Source: Actinomycetota bacterium (GTDB lineage Bacteria > Actinomycetota > Thermoleophilia > Miltoncostaeales > Miltoncostaeaceae). Taken from it: a stretch of DNA of 45,843 nt. Position 1 is the stretch's first letter; each line of letters starts with the position of its first letter. Below, piece by piece: positions 16,323 to 26,548 of the stretch. Both the position numbers and the translations under genes were made by a program. The stretch covers positions 1-45,843 of the forward strand of contig CAUJCX010000054.1 of the NCBI GenBank assembly GCA_963169235.1. The letters are read 5' to 3'. A model generated the notes under the pieces. It did not search any database, was not told the origin of the DNA, and was given only the letters and a program-made list of their open reading frames with translations.

Positions 16323-18137
16323 ATGCCCGTGATGACGCCCCGCCGCCTCCGCCTGCAACCTCGCCGCCACACCCGCCCGCTGGCCCTCGCCCTGGGCGCC
16401 GCGGCCGTGGCCGCCGCCGCGGCGCCGGCCGCGGGCGCCGTGACGGTGACGTCACTGCCCAAGCCGCCGCCGGCGGTGAGCGAGGTGGCCCCCGGGGTCA
16501 CGTACCAGCGGGTCGTGCGCCCGGGCGGGGTGGTGCTGCACGTGGTGAGGACGCGCCCCGGGGCGGCGACGCTCTCCCCGTTCATGCCGGGCGGCAACAC
16601 GCGCACGCCGGGCGACCTGCAGGCCGGCACGGCGGCGCGCCTCACCAGCGTCGCGTCCGTCAACGGCGACTTCTTCAACCTCCAGAACGGCTACCCCAGC
16701 GGCATCACCGTGATCGGCAACCGCCTCATCAGCGAGCCGGAGGCGAGCCGCTCCGCCCTGGTGATGGCCGCGGACGGACGCCTGGAGGCCGGCCGGTTCA
16801 CGTTCGCGGGCGCCTGGCAGACCATCAACCCGGACGGCAGCCCGCTGGGGACCCTGCGTCGTTTCCCGGGCCTCAACCGCCCCGGTGAGCGCGCCAACGA
16901 GTCCCTCCTGTACACGCCCGACTACGCGGGCCCCACGCCCACCGGGGGATCGCGCAACGAGGCCGTGGTGCGGCTCGACCCGGGCATCCCGGGGATCGCG
17001 GCGACGGGATCGGTGACGGGCACCGTGGTGTCCACCTCCGACGGCGGCGGGGTGACGCCGCCCGCCGATGGGGTCGTGCTGACCGGGCTGGGGGCCAACC
17101 GGGCGCAGATCGTGTCCGACCTGGCGACGGGCCAGCGGGTGCGCATCGACACCACCACGGGCGGCTTCCCGGCCGGGGCGCAGGCCATCGGCGGGGGCCC
17201 GCTGCTGGTCGACGGCGGCGCCGCCGTGCCGTCCGCGGGCGAGGGCTTCAGCCCGTCCCAGACCGATCAGCGCACGTCGCGCACCGCGGTGGGCCAGTCG
17301 CCCGACGGCGGCTACGTGCTGGTCACCGCGGAGGGCCCGGGCCAGAACGGCCCCGGCATCAGCGTCGCCGAGCAGGCCGCGCTGATGGCGTCGCTGGGGG
17401 CGCGGCTCGCCGTGGCCATGGACGCCGGCGGGTCCGCCCAGATGGTGGTCGGCGGGGCGCCGGTGGTGGCGTGGTCGTCGCCGCGGCGCGTCACCACGGC
17501 CGTCGCGGTCGACGTGGGCGGCGTGCGCATCGCACCGCTGCCGGAGCGGCTGTCGCCCAACCGCGACCGCGTCGACGACACCGCCGACGCCGACATCGTG
17601 GTGCCGCGCCCCGGCGTGCTGTCGGTGGCGCTCGTACGCCGGGGCGCGTCCACCGCGACGCCGCTCCTGCGTCAGCCCGTCGCCGCCGGCACGACCCGCC
17701 TCACCGTCGACCCCCGCAACTCGCAGATGAAGGACGGTCCGTACCGCCTGGTGGCCGAGCTCACGCCTGCCGACGGGTCGGCCGCCACCCACGCCGACCG
17801 GCCGATGGTGTTCGACAGCACGCTCGGGTCGCTGAAGGTGCGCCCGTTCCGGCTGAAGGCCGGGCGGCGCACGGCACGCCCGTCCGTGTCCATCGACTTC
17901 ACGCTCACCCGGCGCGCCAACGTCACGGTGCGCATCGAGAACAGCGCCGGCAAGCGCGTGCGCACGCTGCGGGCGGGCCGCAGCATGAAGGCCGGGCGCC
18001 AGCGGCTGGTGTGGGACCGCTTCGTGGGCCGCAAGGTCGCCCAGGGATCCGTGCGCATCACCGTGATCGCGCGCAGTTCCATGGGCACGCCCGGGCTCAC
18101 CGCCGCGCTCACCCTGCCGCCTGCGAAGAAGGGCTGA
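16323..18137 (+). CDS. Secreted phosphodiester glycosidase-family (NAGPA-like) protein with FlgD-type Ig module
   Basis: The protein has 604 residues. An Arg-rich N-terminus and a hydrophobic Ala-rich stretch ending near AAGAV form a signal peptide of about 40 residues. The NAGPA/phosphodiester glycosidase domain follows, with SVNGDFFNLQNGYPSGI near its start, QAIGGGPLLVDGG in the middle and the signature VAMDAGGSAQMVVGG near residue 370. These enzymes hydrolyse sugar phosphodiesters, and bacterial members act on cell-surface or teichoic-acid-like glycans. After LSPNRDRVDD the C-terminal part contains beta-rich FlgD-like Ig modules (DGPYRLVAELTP; NVTVRIENSAGKRVRTL). The start at ATG 16323 has AAGGA just upstream; ATG 16332 is an alternative. 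Antisense and upstream extensions of the frame overlap the kinase gene and are not real. Confidence 0.92.
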   Translation: MPVMTPRRLRLQPRRHTRPLALALGAAAVAAAAAPAAGAVTVTSLPKPPPAVSEVAPGVTYQRVVRPGGVVLHVVRTRPGAATLSPFMPGGNTRTPGDLQAGTAARLTSVASVNGDFFNLQNGYPSGITVIGNRLISEPEASRSALVMAADGRLEAGRFTFAGAWQTINPDGSPLGTLRRFPGLNRPGERANESLLYTPDYAGPTPTGGSRNEAVVRLDPGIPGIAATGSVTGTVVSTSDGGGVTPPADGVVLTGLGANRAQIVSDLATGQRVRIDTTTGGFPAGAQAIGGGPLLVDGGAAVPSAGEGFSPSQTDQRTSRTAVGQSPDGGYVLVTAEGPGQNGPGISVAEQAALMASLGARLAVAMDAGGSAQMVVGGAPVVAWSSPRRVTTAVAVDVGGVRIAPLPERLSPNRDRVDDTADADIVVPRPGVLSVALVRRGASTATPLLRQPVAAGTTRLTVDPRNSQMKDGPYRLVAELTPADGSAATHADRPMVFDSTLGSLKVRPFRLKAGRRTARPSVSIDFTLTRRANVTVRIENSAGKRVRTLRAGRSMKAGRQRLVWDRFVGRKVAQGSVRITVIARSSMGTPGLTAALTLPPAKKG

Positions 18138-18142
18138 CGCGG

Positions 18143-18168
18143 AGGGGCGCCGCCGCGGCGGCGCCCCT
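18143..18168. terminator. 26-base perfect palindrome, terminator between convergent genes
   Basis: AGGGGCGCCGCCG is followed directly by its exact complement CGGCGGCGCCCCT. The 13-bp arms could fold as a hairpin or cruciform. It begins six bases after the glycosidase stop and ends 11 bases before the stop of the opposing gene, so it probably terminates both. Confidence 0.7.
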
Positions 18169-18178
18169 GCCCACGGGG

Positions 18179-18469
18179 TCACAGCGGGGAGCCGTGCTCC
18201 TCGCTCATGGTGGCCTGCGCGTCCGGGCTCATCGCATCGAGCTCTTCGCGCGCGGCGCGCAGCTCGGCCACCAGCCGGTCGATCTCGGGGTCCAGCCCCG
18301 CCTCGCCGTTGCGCTGGCGGAACACCACGTCACCCAGCTCGGTCGTCAGCTGGGTGCAGCGTCGCTTCTGCATGGCCCGCTCGCCGGTGGTCTTGGCCTC
18401 GTCGAGGCCGCGCTTGCCGACGTCGGCCGCCTGCTTGGCGGCTTCGCGTGCCTTGTCCATCAGTCCCAT
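18179..18469 (-). CDS. Small helical protein of unknown function
   Basis: The 96-residue product is rich in Ala, Glu, Lys and Arg and is predicted to be almost all helix. It starts MGLMDKAREAAKQAADVGKR and later has LDPEIDRLVAELRAAREEL, a coiled-coil-like stretch. No membrane segment or known motif is seen. The start is well supported: GGAGG lies seven bases before the ATG, and TAGGCT (18499-18504) gives a promoter about 30 bases upstream. Proteins of this kind are common as short conserved actinobacterial hypotheticals. Function is unknown. Confidence 0.75.
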   Translation of the reverse strand: MGLMDKAREAAKQAADVGKRGLDEAKTTGERAMQKRRCTQLTTELGDVVFRQRNGEAGLDPEIDRLVAELRAAREELDAMSPDAQATMSEEHGSPL

Positions 18470-18501
18470 GCCCGCACCTCCGTTCGGGTTGTGCGCCCAG
18501 C

Positions 18502-18897
18502 CTAGCCCTCTTCCTCCCGCCCGATCATCACCGTCAGCGCAGCCGCGGCCAGCGAGAAGATGAGGCCGATGAACAGGCCGATCTTCTTGCCGGGGTAGTC
18601 ACCCTCGAGCAGCATCGCCAGCGTCACCCAGAACGGGATGGAGATGAGGTAGAACGACGTCGCGAACGGCGGCACGGGGATGGGGAGGTCCATGTCCAGC
18701 GCGGCCATCACCAGGATCGCGGCCGCAGCCAGCGCGAGCAGCAGGAAGATCCAGCTCGACGGCATGCTCTCCCAGCCGTTGCGGCTGAACCCTCCTGCAC
18801 CGAACCACGGCATGAACAGCGAGATGATGAACATGACGCAGCACGCGGCCGCCCCGAGCATCTTCTTCTGACCCATCGTCATGTTGGCGAAGTCCAC
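18502..18897 (-). CDS. Small integral membrane protein of unknown function
   Basis: The 131-residue protein has four predicted membrane segments, beginning LGAAACCVMFIISLFMPWF after a short cytoplasmic lead. The Phe-x-Pro-Trp-Phe motif at the end of the first helix also occurs in the 163-residue membrane protein at 19646 (FLPWY), so the two may be related in topology. The C-terminal tail is acidic (REEEG). GGAG five bases before GTG 18897 supports the start. No function can be assigned. Confidence 0.8.
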   Translation of the reverse strand: MDFANMTMGQKKMLGAAACCVMFIISLFMPWFGAGGFSRNGWESMPSSWIFLLLALAAAAILVMAALDMDLPIPVPPFATSFYLISIPFWVTLAMLLEGDYPGKKIGLFIGLIFSLAAAALTVMIGREEEG

Positions 18898-19019
18898 GAC
18901 GTCTCCTCACAAGGACGGGACGGGCCGACGTGGCCTTCCCGGACGGTTTGCACGTAATCCTTCTGCGCCGTTCTACCCGGCGTCTGCCCGGATGTTACGG
19001 CCATCCACGGCCGACATGG

Positions 19020-19244
19020 TTACGACGACGCCTCGGCGCGACTCTCCTCGTCGGCCACCCAGCCGTCGGGCGAGCGGTAGCACGGGGCCTCCCGGAACGC
19101 CGCGACGGGGTCACCGCCGTGGGCGGCCTGCCGCACGCGGCGGCGCACCCGGTCGGTCAGGCGCGTGGCCACCGGCGTGGCCGCGATCCCCAGCAATCCG
19201 CCCAGCACCACCAGGTGTCGTGCGACGCTGCGGCGCTCGGTCAC
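19020..19244 (-). CDS. Small hypothetical protein with one membrane segment, overlapping the GYD gene
   Basis: This 74-residue frame starts at GTG 19244, which overlaps the TGA of the preceding GYD gene in a GTGA arrangement, indicating translational coupling. It begins VTERRSVARHLVVLGGLLGI, giving a basic N-terminus and a short hydrophobic segment. It continues with an Arg-rich region (TRLTDRVRRRVRQAAHGG) and an acidic tail. A longer frame upstream lies over the GYD gene and is noise. No family is recognised. Confidence 0.6.
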   Translation of the reverse strand: MTERRSVARHLVVLGGLLGIAATPVATRLTDRVRRRVRQAAHGGDPVAAFREAPCYRSPDGWVADEESRAEASS

Positions 19245-19525
19245 TTCAGGAGCGCCAGGAACTCGTCGACCGGGATGGCCGTGAGCGTCTGGAAATGGGC
19301 GGTACCGCGGGCACCCAGCTCCATCGAGACGCGCGCGATCACCTTCTCGTCGGGCGCCTCGACGATGTTGACGAAGTCGTACGGGCCCAGCACCGCCCAC
19401 TGCTCGACCACCCGGGCGCCCATCTGCTCGATCTCGGTGTTGACTTCCTTGAGCCTGTCCGGGTTGGCCTTGAGGGTGCCCACGCCCTGGGGGCTCAGGG
19501 TGCTGAGCAGGATGTAGGTCGGCAC
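19241..19525 (-). CDS. GYD domain-containing protein
   Basis: The 94-residue protein contains the compact alpha-beta GYD domain: YILLSTLSPQGVGTLKANP, then QMGARVVEQWAVLGPYDFVNIVEAP (with Gly-Pro-Tyr-Asp in place of the name-giving Gly-Tyr-Asp), and ARVSMELGARGTAHFQTL. It has a ferredoxin-like fold that usually dimerises. Biochemical function is unknown for most members. GAAGGGG about six bases before GTG 19525 supports the start. TAACCT about 45 bases upstream could be a -10 box. It is followed, with a 4-base overlap, by a small membrane-segment protein. Confidence 0.88.
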   Translation of the reverse strand: MPTYILLSTLSPQGVGTLKANPDRLKEVNTEIEQMGARVVEQWAVLGPYDFVNIVEAPDEKVIARVSMELGARGTAHFQTLTAIPVDEFLALLK

Positions 19526-19645
19526 GTACTTCCCCTTCGGTTCGCGCGTCTGAGGCCGTCGCTGAGGTTAGCACGCACCCCGCTCGGGCCCGGCGGCACC
19601 CCGGGGCGCCGTGACCGCGCGGTGCTTCCCTAGGATTGCGGGCCG

Positions 19646-20137
19646 ATGCCCCGCCTCGCCTCCGCCCGCCCCCTCCTGCCGACCGTCGTCGTGGTGGTGA
19701 TGGGCCTCGTGGTGGCGGTCTCGGCGTTCCTGCCGTGGTACTCGCCGGACATCGCCCCGCCGCTCACCCCCGACAGCGTCAGCGGCTGGGACGCGACGTT
19801 CGCGGCCAAGCTGATGGTGGTGGGGGCCGTGGTGGCCACCATCGCGGGCGGCGTGCTGTTGCTGGACGCGCTGGGGCGCATGCGCCTCGACCAGGTGGGT
19901 GCCGCCGCCCTGGCGATCGTGTGCGTGGCGGGCATCGCGGTCGCCGCGGGCATGGTGGGCTTCCGGGCCATCCGCATCCCCGAACCCGCCGACCTGCTGT
20001 CGCGCCAGATCGGCCTGTACCTCGCCCTCGCGGCCGGCATCCTGGGCGTCATGGCGGCCCTGGTGCAGCTCCTGTTCACGCTCAGCCCCGACGACGAGCC
20101 CCGGCGGGCTCGGGGAAAGCGCCGCGCACGCCGATAG
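19646..20137 (+). CDS. Small membrane protein with four predicted segments
   Basis: The 163-residue protein has hydrophobic segments near residues 12-30, 55-75, 85-105 and 120-145. Its first helix ends AVSAFLPWYSPD, a motif similar to that in the membrane protein at 18502. The C-terminus is strongly basic (RRARGKRRARR), consistent with a cytoplasmic tail. TAGGAT at 19631-19636 lies nine bases before the ATG and could drive a nearly leaderless transcript. It may be linked with the next two small genes on the same strand. Function is unknown. Confidence 0.8.
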   Translation: MPRLASARPLLPTVVVVVMGLVVAVSAFLPWYSPDIAPPLTPDSVSGWDATFAAKLMVVGAVVATIAGGVLLLDALGRMRLDQVGAAALAIVCVAGIAVAAGMVGFRAIRIPEPADLLSRQIGLYLALAAGILGVMAALVQLLFTLSPDDEPRRARGKRRARR

Positions 20138-20166
20138 AGACAAGACACGACCCATCTCACATTCAC

Positions 20167-20634
20167 ATGTCGAACGCCAACCTGCCATACACGCGTTTCA
20201 CCCGCTCCGGGGGCTCGCACATCGGCGCCGTGATGCCGATCGGCCACGACGACGGCTCACACCTGGTCGAGTCGCACGCCCCCGACGCGGTGCCGTACGT
20301 GCAGGAGCGGATGACCCGCCGCAGGCGCCTGTCCGCCGCGGAGGCGCAGGCACAGATCGCCGAGTGGACCACCCACGGGGCCGTGCCCATCGGCGTCAAC
20401 TCCGGGTGGCGGGCCTGGCAGCGCGAACGGCGTGACGCGACCACGGGCGCATGGCGGGTGCTGCGCCTGGCCGTCGCCGACGGCACGGGCGAGGTGGACG
20501 TCGTCAACTGGTCGGTGCCGGCGCCCGTGACGCGCGGCGACGAGCAGCACTTCCACACCCTGTTGGACCCCCGCGACCCGGACGCGGCGCCGACGACGTC
20601 CGGGCCGGTACCGTTCATGGGGTGGACGGCGTAA
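20167..20634 (+). CDS. Hypothetical soluble protein
   Basis: The 155-residue protein starts MSNANLPYTRFTRSGGSHIG at ATG 20167. It is mixed alpha/beta with an Arg-rich middle (ERMTRRRRLSAAEAQAQ) and several Trp residues (NSGWRAWQRERRD, DVVNWSVP). There is no signal peptide or membrane segment. No family or catalytic motif is recognised. The gene follows the membrane protein by 29 bases and overlaps the next gene by 13 bases, so the three probably form a transcription unit. Confidence 0.7.
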   Translation: MSNANLPYTRFTRSGGSHIGAVMPIGHDDGSHLVESHAPDAVPYVQERMTRRRRLSAAEAQAQIAEWTTHGAVPIGVNSGWRAWQRERRDATTGAWRVLRLAVADGTGEVDVVNWSVPAPVTRGDEQHFHTLLDPRDPDAAPTTSGPVPFMGWTA

Positions 20635-20915
20635 GCGACATCCGGTTGCACCTGTGGCGCGTGACGTCCGGCTGGGGCGGCCCGTTCCAGTACGAGGAGG
20701 TGCTGGTCGCGGCCCCCGACCTGGAGACGGCCCGCGTGCACGCGGAGGCCGCGTTCGGCGGCGTGACGCAGCCGGTGTGCCGGGCCCGCATGCGCCTTCA
20801 CGACCTGGGCCCGGTGGCCGAGGGCGTGGTCGCGGGTCCCCGGCGCAGCGGTGAGGACTACCCCGAGGCGGCCCTCACCACCGACGTGCGCTGCGCGGAT
20901 CCCGCCGCCGGCTGA
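20622..20915 (+). CDS. Hypothetical protein, overlaps preceding gene
   Basis: The 97-residue frame is set to start at GTG 20622, inside the end of the previous gene. It contains IRLHLWRVTSGWGGPFQYEE, a YEEVLVAAPDLETARVHAEAA segment (split over two strands and a helix) and ends DVRCADPAAG. Codon use matches neighbouring genes with G or C at nearly all third positions. The start is uncertain because no clear ribosome-binding site is seen; TTG 20643 is an alternative. Function is unknown. Confidence 0.6.
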   Translation: MDGVSDIRLHLWRVTSGWGGPFQYEEVLVAAPDLETARVHAEAAFGGVTQPVCRARMRLHDLGPVAEGVVAGPRRSGEDYPEAALTTDVRCADPAAG

Positions 20916-20939
20916 CGACCCGCGGGGAGCCCCCGCACG

Positions 20940-22112
20940 CTACTTCTTCCCCTTGCCCTTCCCCTTGCCCTTCTTCTTCTTGGAGGGCTTCGCGGGCGCG
21001 TCCTCGCGGGCGTCGAGTAGCTCGGCCTTCTGCTCGCGCATCGCCTCCAGACGCGCGATGCCCTCGGCCCGCACGGCCTGGGCGGCGACCCGCGCGGCCT
21101 CCCGCTCGGCCTTCGTCACGGGATCGTCGTCGCCCAGCGACGCGGCGACGGCGGCCGCCTCCTCGAACTGCAGGTTCTCGGCGATCGCCCCCTTCACCAC
21201 CTCCTCGGTGTCGGCCAGCGACTCGGCCAGCGACGCGGTGCTCATGGTCGCGGCCAGGCGGGTGCGCTGCGTGGCCTCGCGCCACCGCGGCCGGGGCCAC
21301 TGGGGGTCCATGTCCAGAAGCGTCTGCACCACGATCTCGGTGATGGCGAGGCGGGCGTACCACTTGCGGTCGGCGGGCAGCACGTACCACGGCGCGGCGT
21401 CGGTGGACGTGCGCGAGAACACCGCCTGGTAGGCCTCCTGGTAAGCCTGCCACTTGCTGCGGGTCACCAGGTCGTTGGTGCTGAACTTCCAGTGCTTGTC
21501 GCGCCGGTCGAGGCGCTCCATCAGGCGCAGGCCCTGCTCCTCGTAGCCCACCATCAGCGCGAACTTGATCACGGTGGTGCCGGCGTCGATGAGCGACTTC
21601 TCGAAGCGGTTGATCTCGTCGTAGCGCTTCTCCCACACATCGCGCTCGACCAGCTCGTCCACCCGCACCACCAGCACGTCCTCGTAGTGCGAGCGGTCGA
21701 ACACGCCGATGAGGCCGGGCCGCGGCAGCGCCCGCCGGATGCGCCACAGGTAGTGGTGACGCCGTTCCTCGGCGCTGGGGACGCCGAACGAGCGCAGCGC
21801 CACCCCTTGCGGGTCGACCATCGACATCACGTGGCGGGTGACGCCGCCCTTGCCCGCCGTGTCGAGCCCCTGCACCACCACCAAGAGCGACCGCGAGCCG
21901 CCGTTGCGGCCCTCGGCGAACAGGCGCTCCTGCAGCTCTGACATCAGCTCACCGCGGGCCGTCATGTGGTCGCGCGCCTCGGTCTTGCCGCTGCCCCAGC
22001 CGGGCGTGGCGCTGCGGTCGAACGCCGCCAGGTCGAAGCCCTCACCCACCCGCAGCAGGTCGCGCGGGTCGTCGGTCCAGTCGCCGTTGCCGTGCCGGTG
22101 GTCGAGGCTCAT
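20940..22112 (-). CDS. PPK2-family polyphosphate:nucleotide phosphotransferase with basic C-terminal tail
   Basis: The 390-residue enzyme transfers phosphate between inorganic polyphosphate and nucleotides. It has Walker A GLDTAGKGG (82-90), the lid region with Arg-rich PSAEERRHHYLWRIRRALP, and Walker B FDRSHYEDVLVVR (138-150). The core ends near RKWYARLAITEIV. Beyond it are about 110 additional residues: an Ala/Glu-rich helical region, then a Lys-Gly tail with KKKKGKGKGKGKK at the very end. The core resembles class I or III PPK2 enzymes, which make ADP or ATP; substrate preference cannot be decided here. AGGGGA seven bases before the ATG supports the start. The basic tail may bind polyphosphate or nucleic acid, which is inference. 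Confidence 0.93.
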   Translation of the reverse strand: MSLDHRHGNGDWTDDPRDLLRVGEGFDLAAFDRSATPGWGSGKTEARDHMTARGELMSELQERLFAEGRNGGSRSLLVVVQGLDTAGKGGVTRHVMSMVDPQGVALRSFGVPSAEERRHHYLWRIRRALPRPGLIGVFDRSHYEDVLVVRVDELVERDVWEKRYDEINRFEKSLIDAGTTVIKFALMVGYEEQGLRLMERLDRRDKHWKFSTNDLVTRSKWQAYQEAYQAVFSRTSTDAAPWYVLPADRKWYARLAITEIVVQTLLDMDPQWPRPRWREATQRTRLAATMSTASLAESLADTEEVVKGAIAENLQFEEAAAVAASLGDDDPVTKAEREAARVAAQAVRAEGIARLEAMREQKAELLDAREDAPAKPSKKKKGKGKGKGKK

Positions 22113-22217
22113 CTGCGCGTCCCCTGGTGGGCGTGGGTCACCGCGGGCTCGCGTGGGCCCGCACGATGCGGGGGATTATCGCGCAAACTCCGGACAATCA
22201 CGGCATGAGGCGCGCGG

Positions 22218-22772
22218 TCAGGGCGGGGGGACGTCCGGCTCATGGGACGGGCCACCGATGACCGACAGGTCTTTCGGTCCGCACGCGGGGGCCTGCCGCA
22301 CCCCGTCCACGGCCGTCATGCACGCGGGCAGGGTGGGGATGGGCAGCGCCGAGCCCTGCAGCCAGCCGTGTGTATCGCGATGCGCCGGCGTGCCGGGCGG
22401 AGGCGCCACGAGCGGAAGCAACAGCGGGATCCGCGAGGCCGGGTCGTCGCCGTGCGGGGTCGCCAGGCTCACGCGCACACCGTCGCGGCGCGTATCGATT
22501 ACCACGCCGTCGGGCATGGGTGCGTCGGTCACCGTCGCCGCAGGTCCGGCGGCGATTCCGGCCGTCTCGCCCATGAAGATCGCGCCCAGCGCCTCGCGAT
22601 ACGACGTGCCGGCGGGAAACGTCACGGTGCCGAGCGAAGGCTTGATCCCCCAACTGTGGAACGTCATCTCCCTCACCTCGATCGCCGTTCTGTCGCGCGT
22701 GGAGTAGGCCGCTCCGGCGCTCGCCCTCACCCAGCCGCCGTCGCCGCACCGCTGGGGGCTTGCCGTCGCCAC
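22218..22772 (-). CDS. Hypothetical protein, uncertain start
   Basis: An open frame of up to 184 residues includes FHSWGIKPSLGTVTFPAG, a run of hydrophobic and Pro-rich segments (IPLLLPLVAPPPG), and three cysteines near the C-terminus. No family is recognised, and there is no signal peptide. GTG 22772 gives the longest form; ATG 22667 (MTFHSWG) gives about 149 residues and begins where the sequence looks more protein-like. A second frame over the same DNA is also open, so the frame assignment is moderate only. It is divergent from the vapBC pair. Confidence 0.5.
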   Translation of the reverse strand: MATASPQRCGDGGWVRASAGAAYSTRDRTAIEVREMTFHSWGIKPSLGTVTFPAGTSYREALGAIFMGETAGIAAGPAATVTDAPMPDGVVIDTRRDGVRVSLATPHGDDPASRIPLLLPLVAPPPGTPAHRDTHGWLQGSALPIPTLPACMTAVDGVRQAPACGPKDLSVIGGPSHEPDVPPP

Positions 22773-22794
22773 GCACGTTCGTGCTCACGCGTAC

Positions 22795-22812
22795 GCATCA
22801 TGATGCTACGAT
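22795..22812 (+). promoter_or_regulatory. vapBC operator palindrome abutting a leaderless -10 box
   Basis: GCATCATGATGC (22795-22806) is a perfect 12-base palindrome. It is followed with no gap by TACGAT (22807-22812), six bases before the vapB ATG (22819). This would put the transcription start at or next to the ATG and the operator between the -35 and -10 boxes. Antitoxins with ribbon-helix-helix domains repress their own operons at such palindromes. Confidence 0.65.
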
Positions 22813-22818
22813 GAAGGC

Positions 22819-23046
22819 ATGCGGACGACGGTGACCCTGGCGGACGACGTGGCGGCTGAGATCGTGCGGATGCGCCGCGACGACGGCGTCGGCATCAGCG
22901 ACGCCCTGAACCAGCTCGCCCGGCGCGGTATGACCGCGCCGCCGGCATTCGGTGCGGCGTACCGCCATGTCAGCGCGCCCCTGGGGATCCGCGTCGACGT
23001 CAGCAACATCGGCGACGTGCTGGACATGCTGGACGAGCACGGGTGA
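22819..23046 (+). CDS. vapB: VapB-like antitoxin (ribbon-helix-helix)
   Basis: The 75-residue protein begins MRTTVTLADDVAAEIVRMRR. The short N-terminal strand with alternating Thr/Val followed by two helices is the ribbon-helix-helix DNA-binding fold (residues 1-45 or so). The rest (SAPLGIRVDVSNIGDVLDMLDE) would wrap the toxin. It overlaps the PIN-domain toxin gene by 4 bases (GTGA), the typical toxin-antitoxin layout. It probably autoregulates through the palindrome immediately upstream. Confidence 0.88.
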   Translation: MRTTVTLADDVAAEIVRMRRDDGVGISDALNQLARRGMTAPPAFGAAYRHVSAPLGIRVDVSNIGDVLDMLDEHG

Positions 23047-23474
23047 TCGTCGACGCCAACCTGCTGCTCTACGCCGTCGACGAGCTCTCGCCCCATCACG
23101 AACGGGCGGCCGGCTGGCTGACCGGCGCGCTCAACGGGGACCAGCGGGTGGGGCTGCCGTGGCAGACGCTCGGTGCGTTCCTGCGCCTGGCCACGCATCC
23201 CCGTATCACCGCCACCCCCTTGTCCGCCGACGCGGCGCAGGGGTTCGTCGATCGATGGCTCGCGGCCGGCCCGGCCTGGATCCCGTCGGCCACGGAGGCG
23301 ACCGCGCGGATCTACGCCGGGCTGGCCCGCCGACACGGGATCACGGGAAACCTGGTGCCCGATGCGCAGCTCGCGGCCATCGCCATCGAGCACGGCGTGC
23401 ATGTGGCGTCGGCCGACGCCGACTTCGCCCGGTGGCCTGAGGTGACGTGGGTGAACCCCGTGGCCTCCTCGTAG
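23043..23474 (+). CDS. vapC: VapC-like PIN-domain ribonuclease toxin
   Basis: The 143-residue protein is a PIN-domain toxin. It has the first catalytic acid Asp4 in MIVDANLLLYAV, the FLRLATHPRI segment of this VapC subgroup, and the C-terminal cluster LVPDAQLAAIAIEHG with ASADADFARWP that supplies further metal-binding aspartates. VapC toxins cleave specific RNAs, often tRNA or rRNA loops, when released from VapB. All key acids of the C-terminal part are present, so it is probably functional. The target RNA is unknown. A strong stem-loop terminator follows 21 bases after the stop. Confidence 0.9.
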   Translation: MIVDANLLLYAVDELSPHHERAAGWLTGALNGDQRVGLPWQTLGAFLRLATHPRITATPLSADAAQGFVDRWLAAGPAWIPSATEATARIYAGLARRHGITGNLVPDAQLAAIAIEHGVHVASADADFARWPEVTWVNPVASS

Positions 23475-23495
23475 CGCGGGGTCGCACGCAAAGAA

Positions 23496-23532
23496 CGGGG
23501 CGGGTGGACGACGCCTGCGCCCACCCGCCCCG
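23496..23532. terminator. Strong bidirectional terminator between vapC and clpB
   Basis: CGGGGCGGGTGG (23496-23507) pairs perfectly with CCACCCGCCCCG (23521-23532) across a 13-base loop. It is flanked by AA-rich bases on the left. It lies between the convergent stops at 23474 and 23541. Confidence 0.8.
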
Positions 23533-23540
23533 AACCGGCC

Positions 23541-26134
<2,594 letters not shown>

Positions 26135-26138
<4 letters not shown>

Positions 26139-26548
26139 CGAAACGTCTCCCCCCTACGGTCTCGCGGCGCGATCGGTACCAGCGCCGTCGTCATCTTCAC
26201 CACCCTCACCAGCTCGGCCTTGCCGGCCTTGCGGGCCTGCGCGATCTCGTGCCGCGCCCACTCCCGCTCGTCGGTCAGGCGCCGCTCCGCCCGCCGTGCG
26301 CGCTCCTCGGCCCGCGCCAGCCGCTTCTCGAGATCCAGCACCCGCTCGACCCCCGCCAGGTTGAGCCCCTCGTCCGACAGCTGCTGGATGCGCCGCAACA
26401 GCGCCACGTCGTCGGGCGAGTAGCGGCGCGTGTTGCCCGCTGAGCGCGAGGGCTGCACCAGCCCCCGGCGCTCGTACACGCGCAGCGTCTGCGGATGCAT
26501 GCCGGCCATCTGCGCGGCGATGCCGATGAGGAACCACTCGCCCGTCAT
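26135..26548 (-). CDS. hspR: Heat-shock repressor HspR (MerR family)
   Basis: The 137-residue regulator has an N-terminal MerR winged helix: [20 protein letters not shown], then [16 protein letters not shown] and [22 protein letters not shown] long Arg/Glu-rich coiled coil follows (residues about 75-115). HspR represses dnaK operons in actinobacteria, with DnaK acting as co-repressor. The gene is joined to dnaJ and clpB by 4-base overlaps. It probably acts at the HAIR-like element at 30308-30328. Whether it also controls lon is open, since only a non-standard half-site pair is present there. Confidence 0.96.

Noticed and set aside
20944-20980. Tandem repeat or CRISPR-like array near 20.95 kb
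   Set aside because: The repeats are the Lys-Gly codons of the PPK2 tail; no spacers or direct repeat units of CRISPR length are present.
22240-22788. Alternative 182-codon frame over the hypothetical at 22218
   Set aside because: It is Arg/Gly/His-rich with no folded-looking segments, as expected for a shadow, although it begins plausibly.
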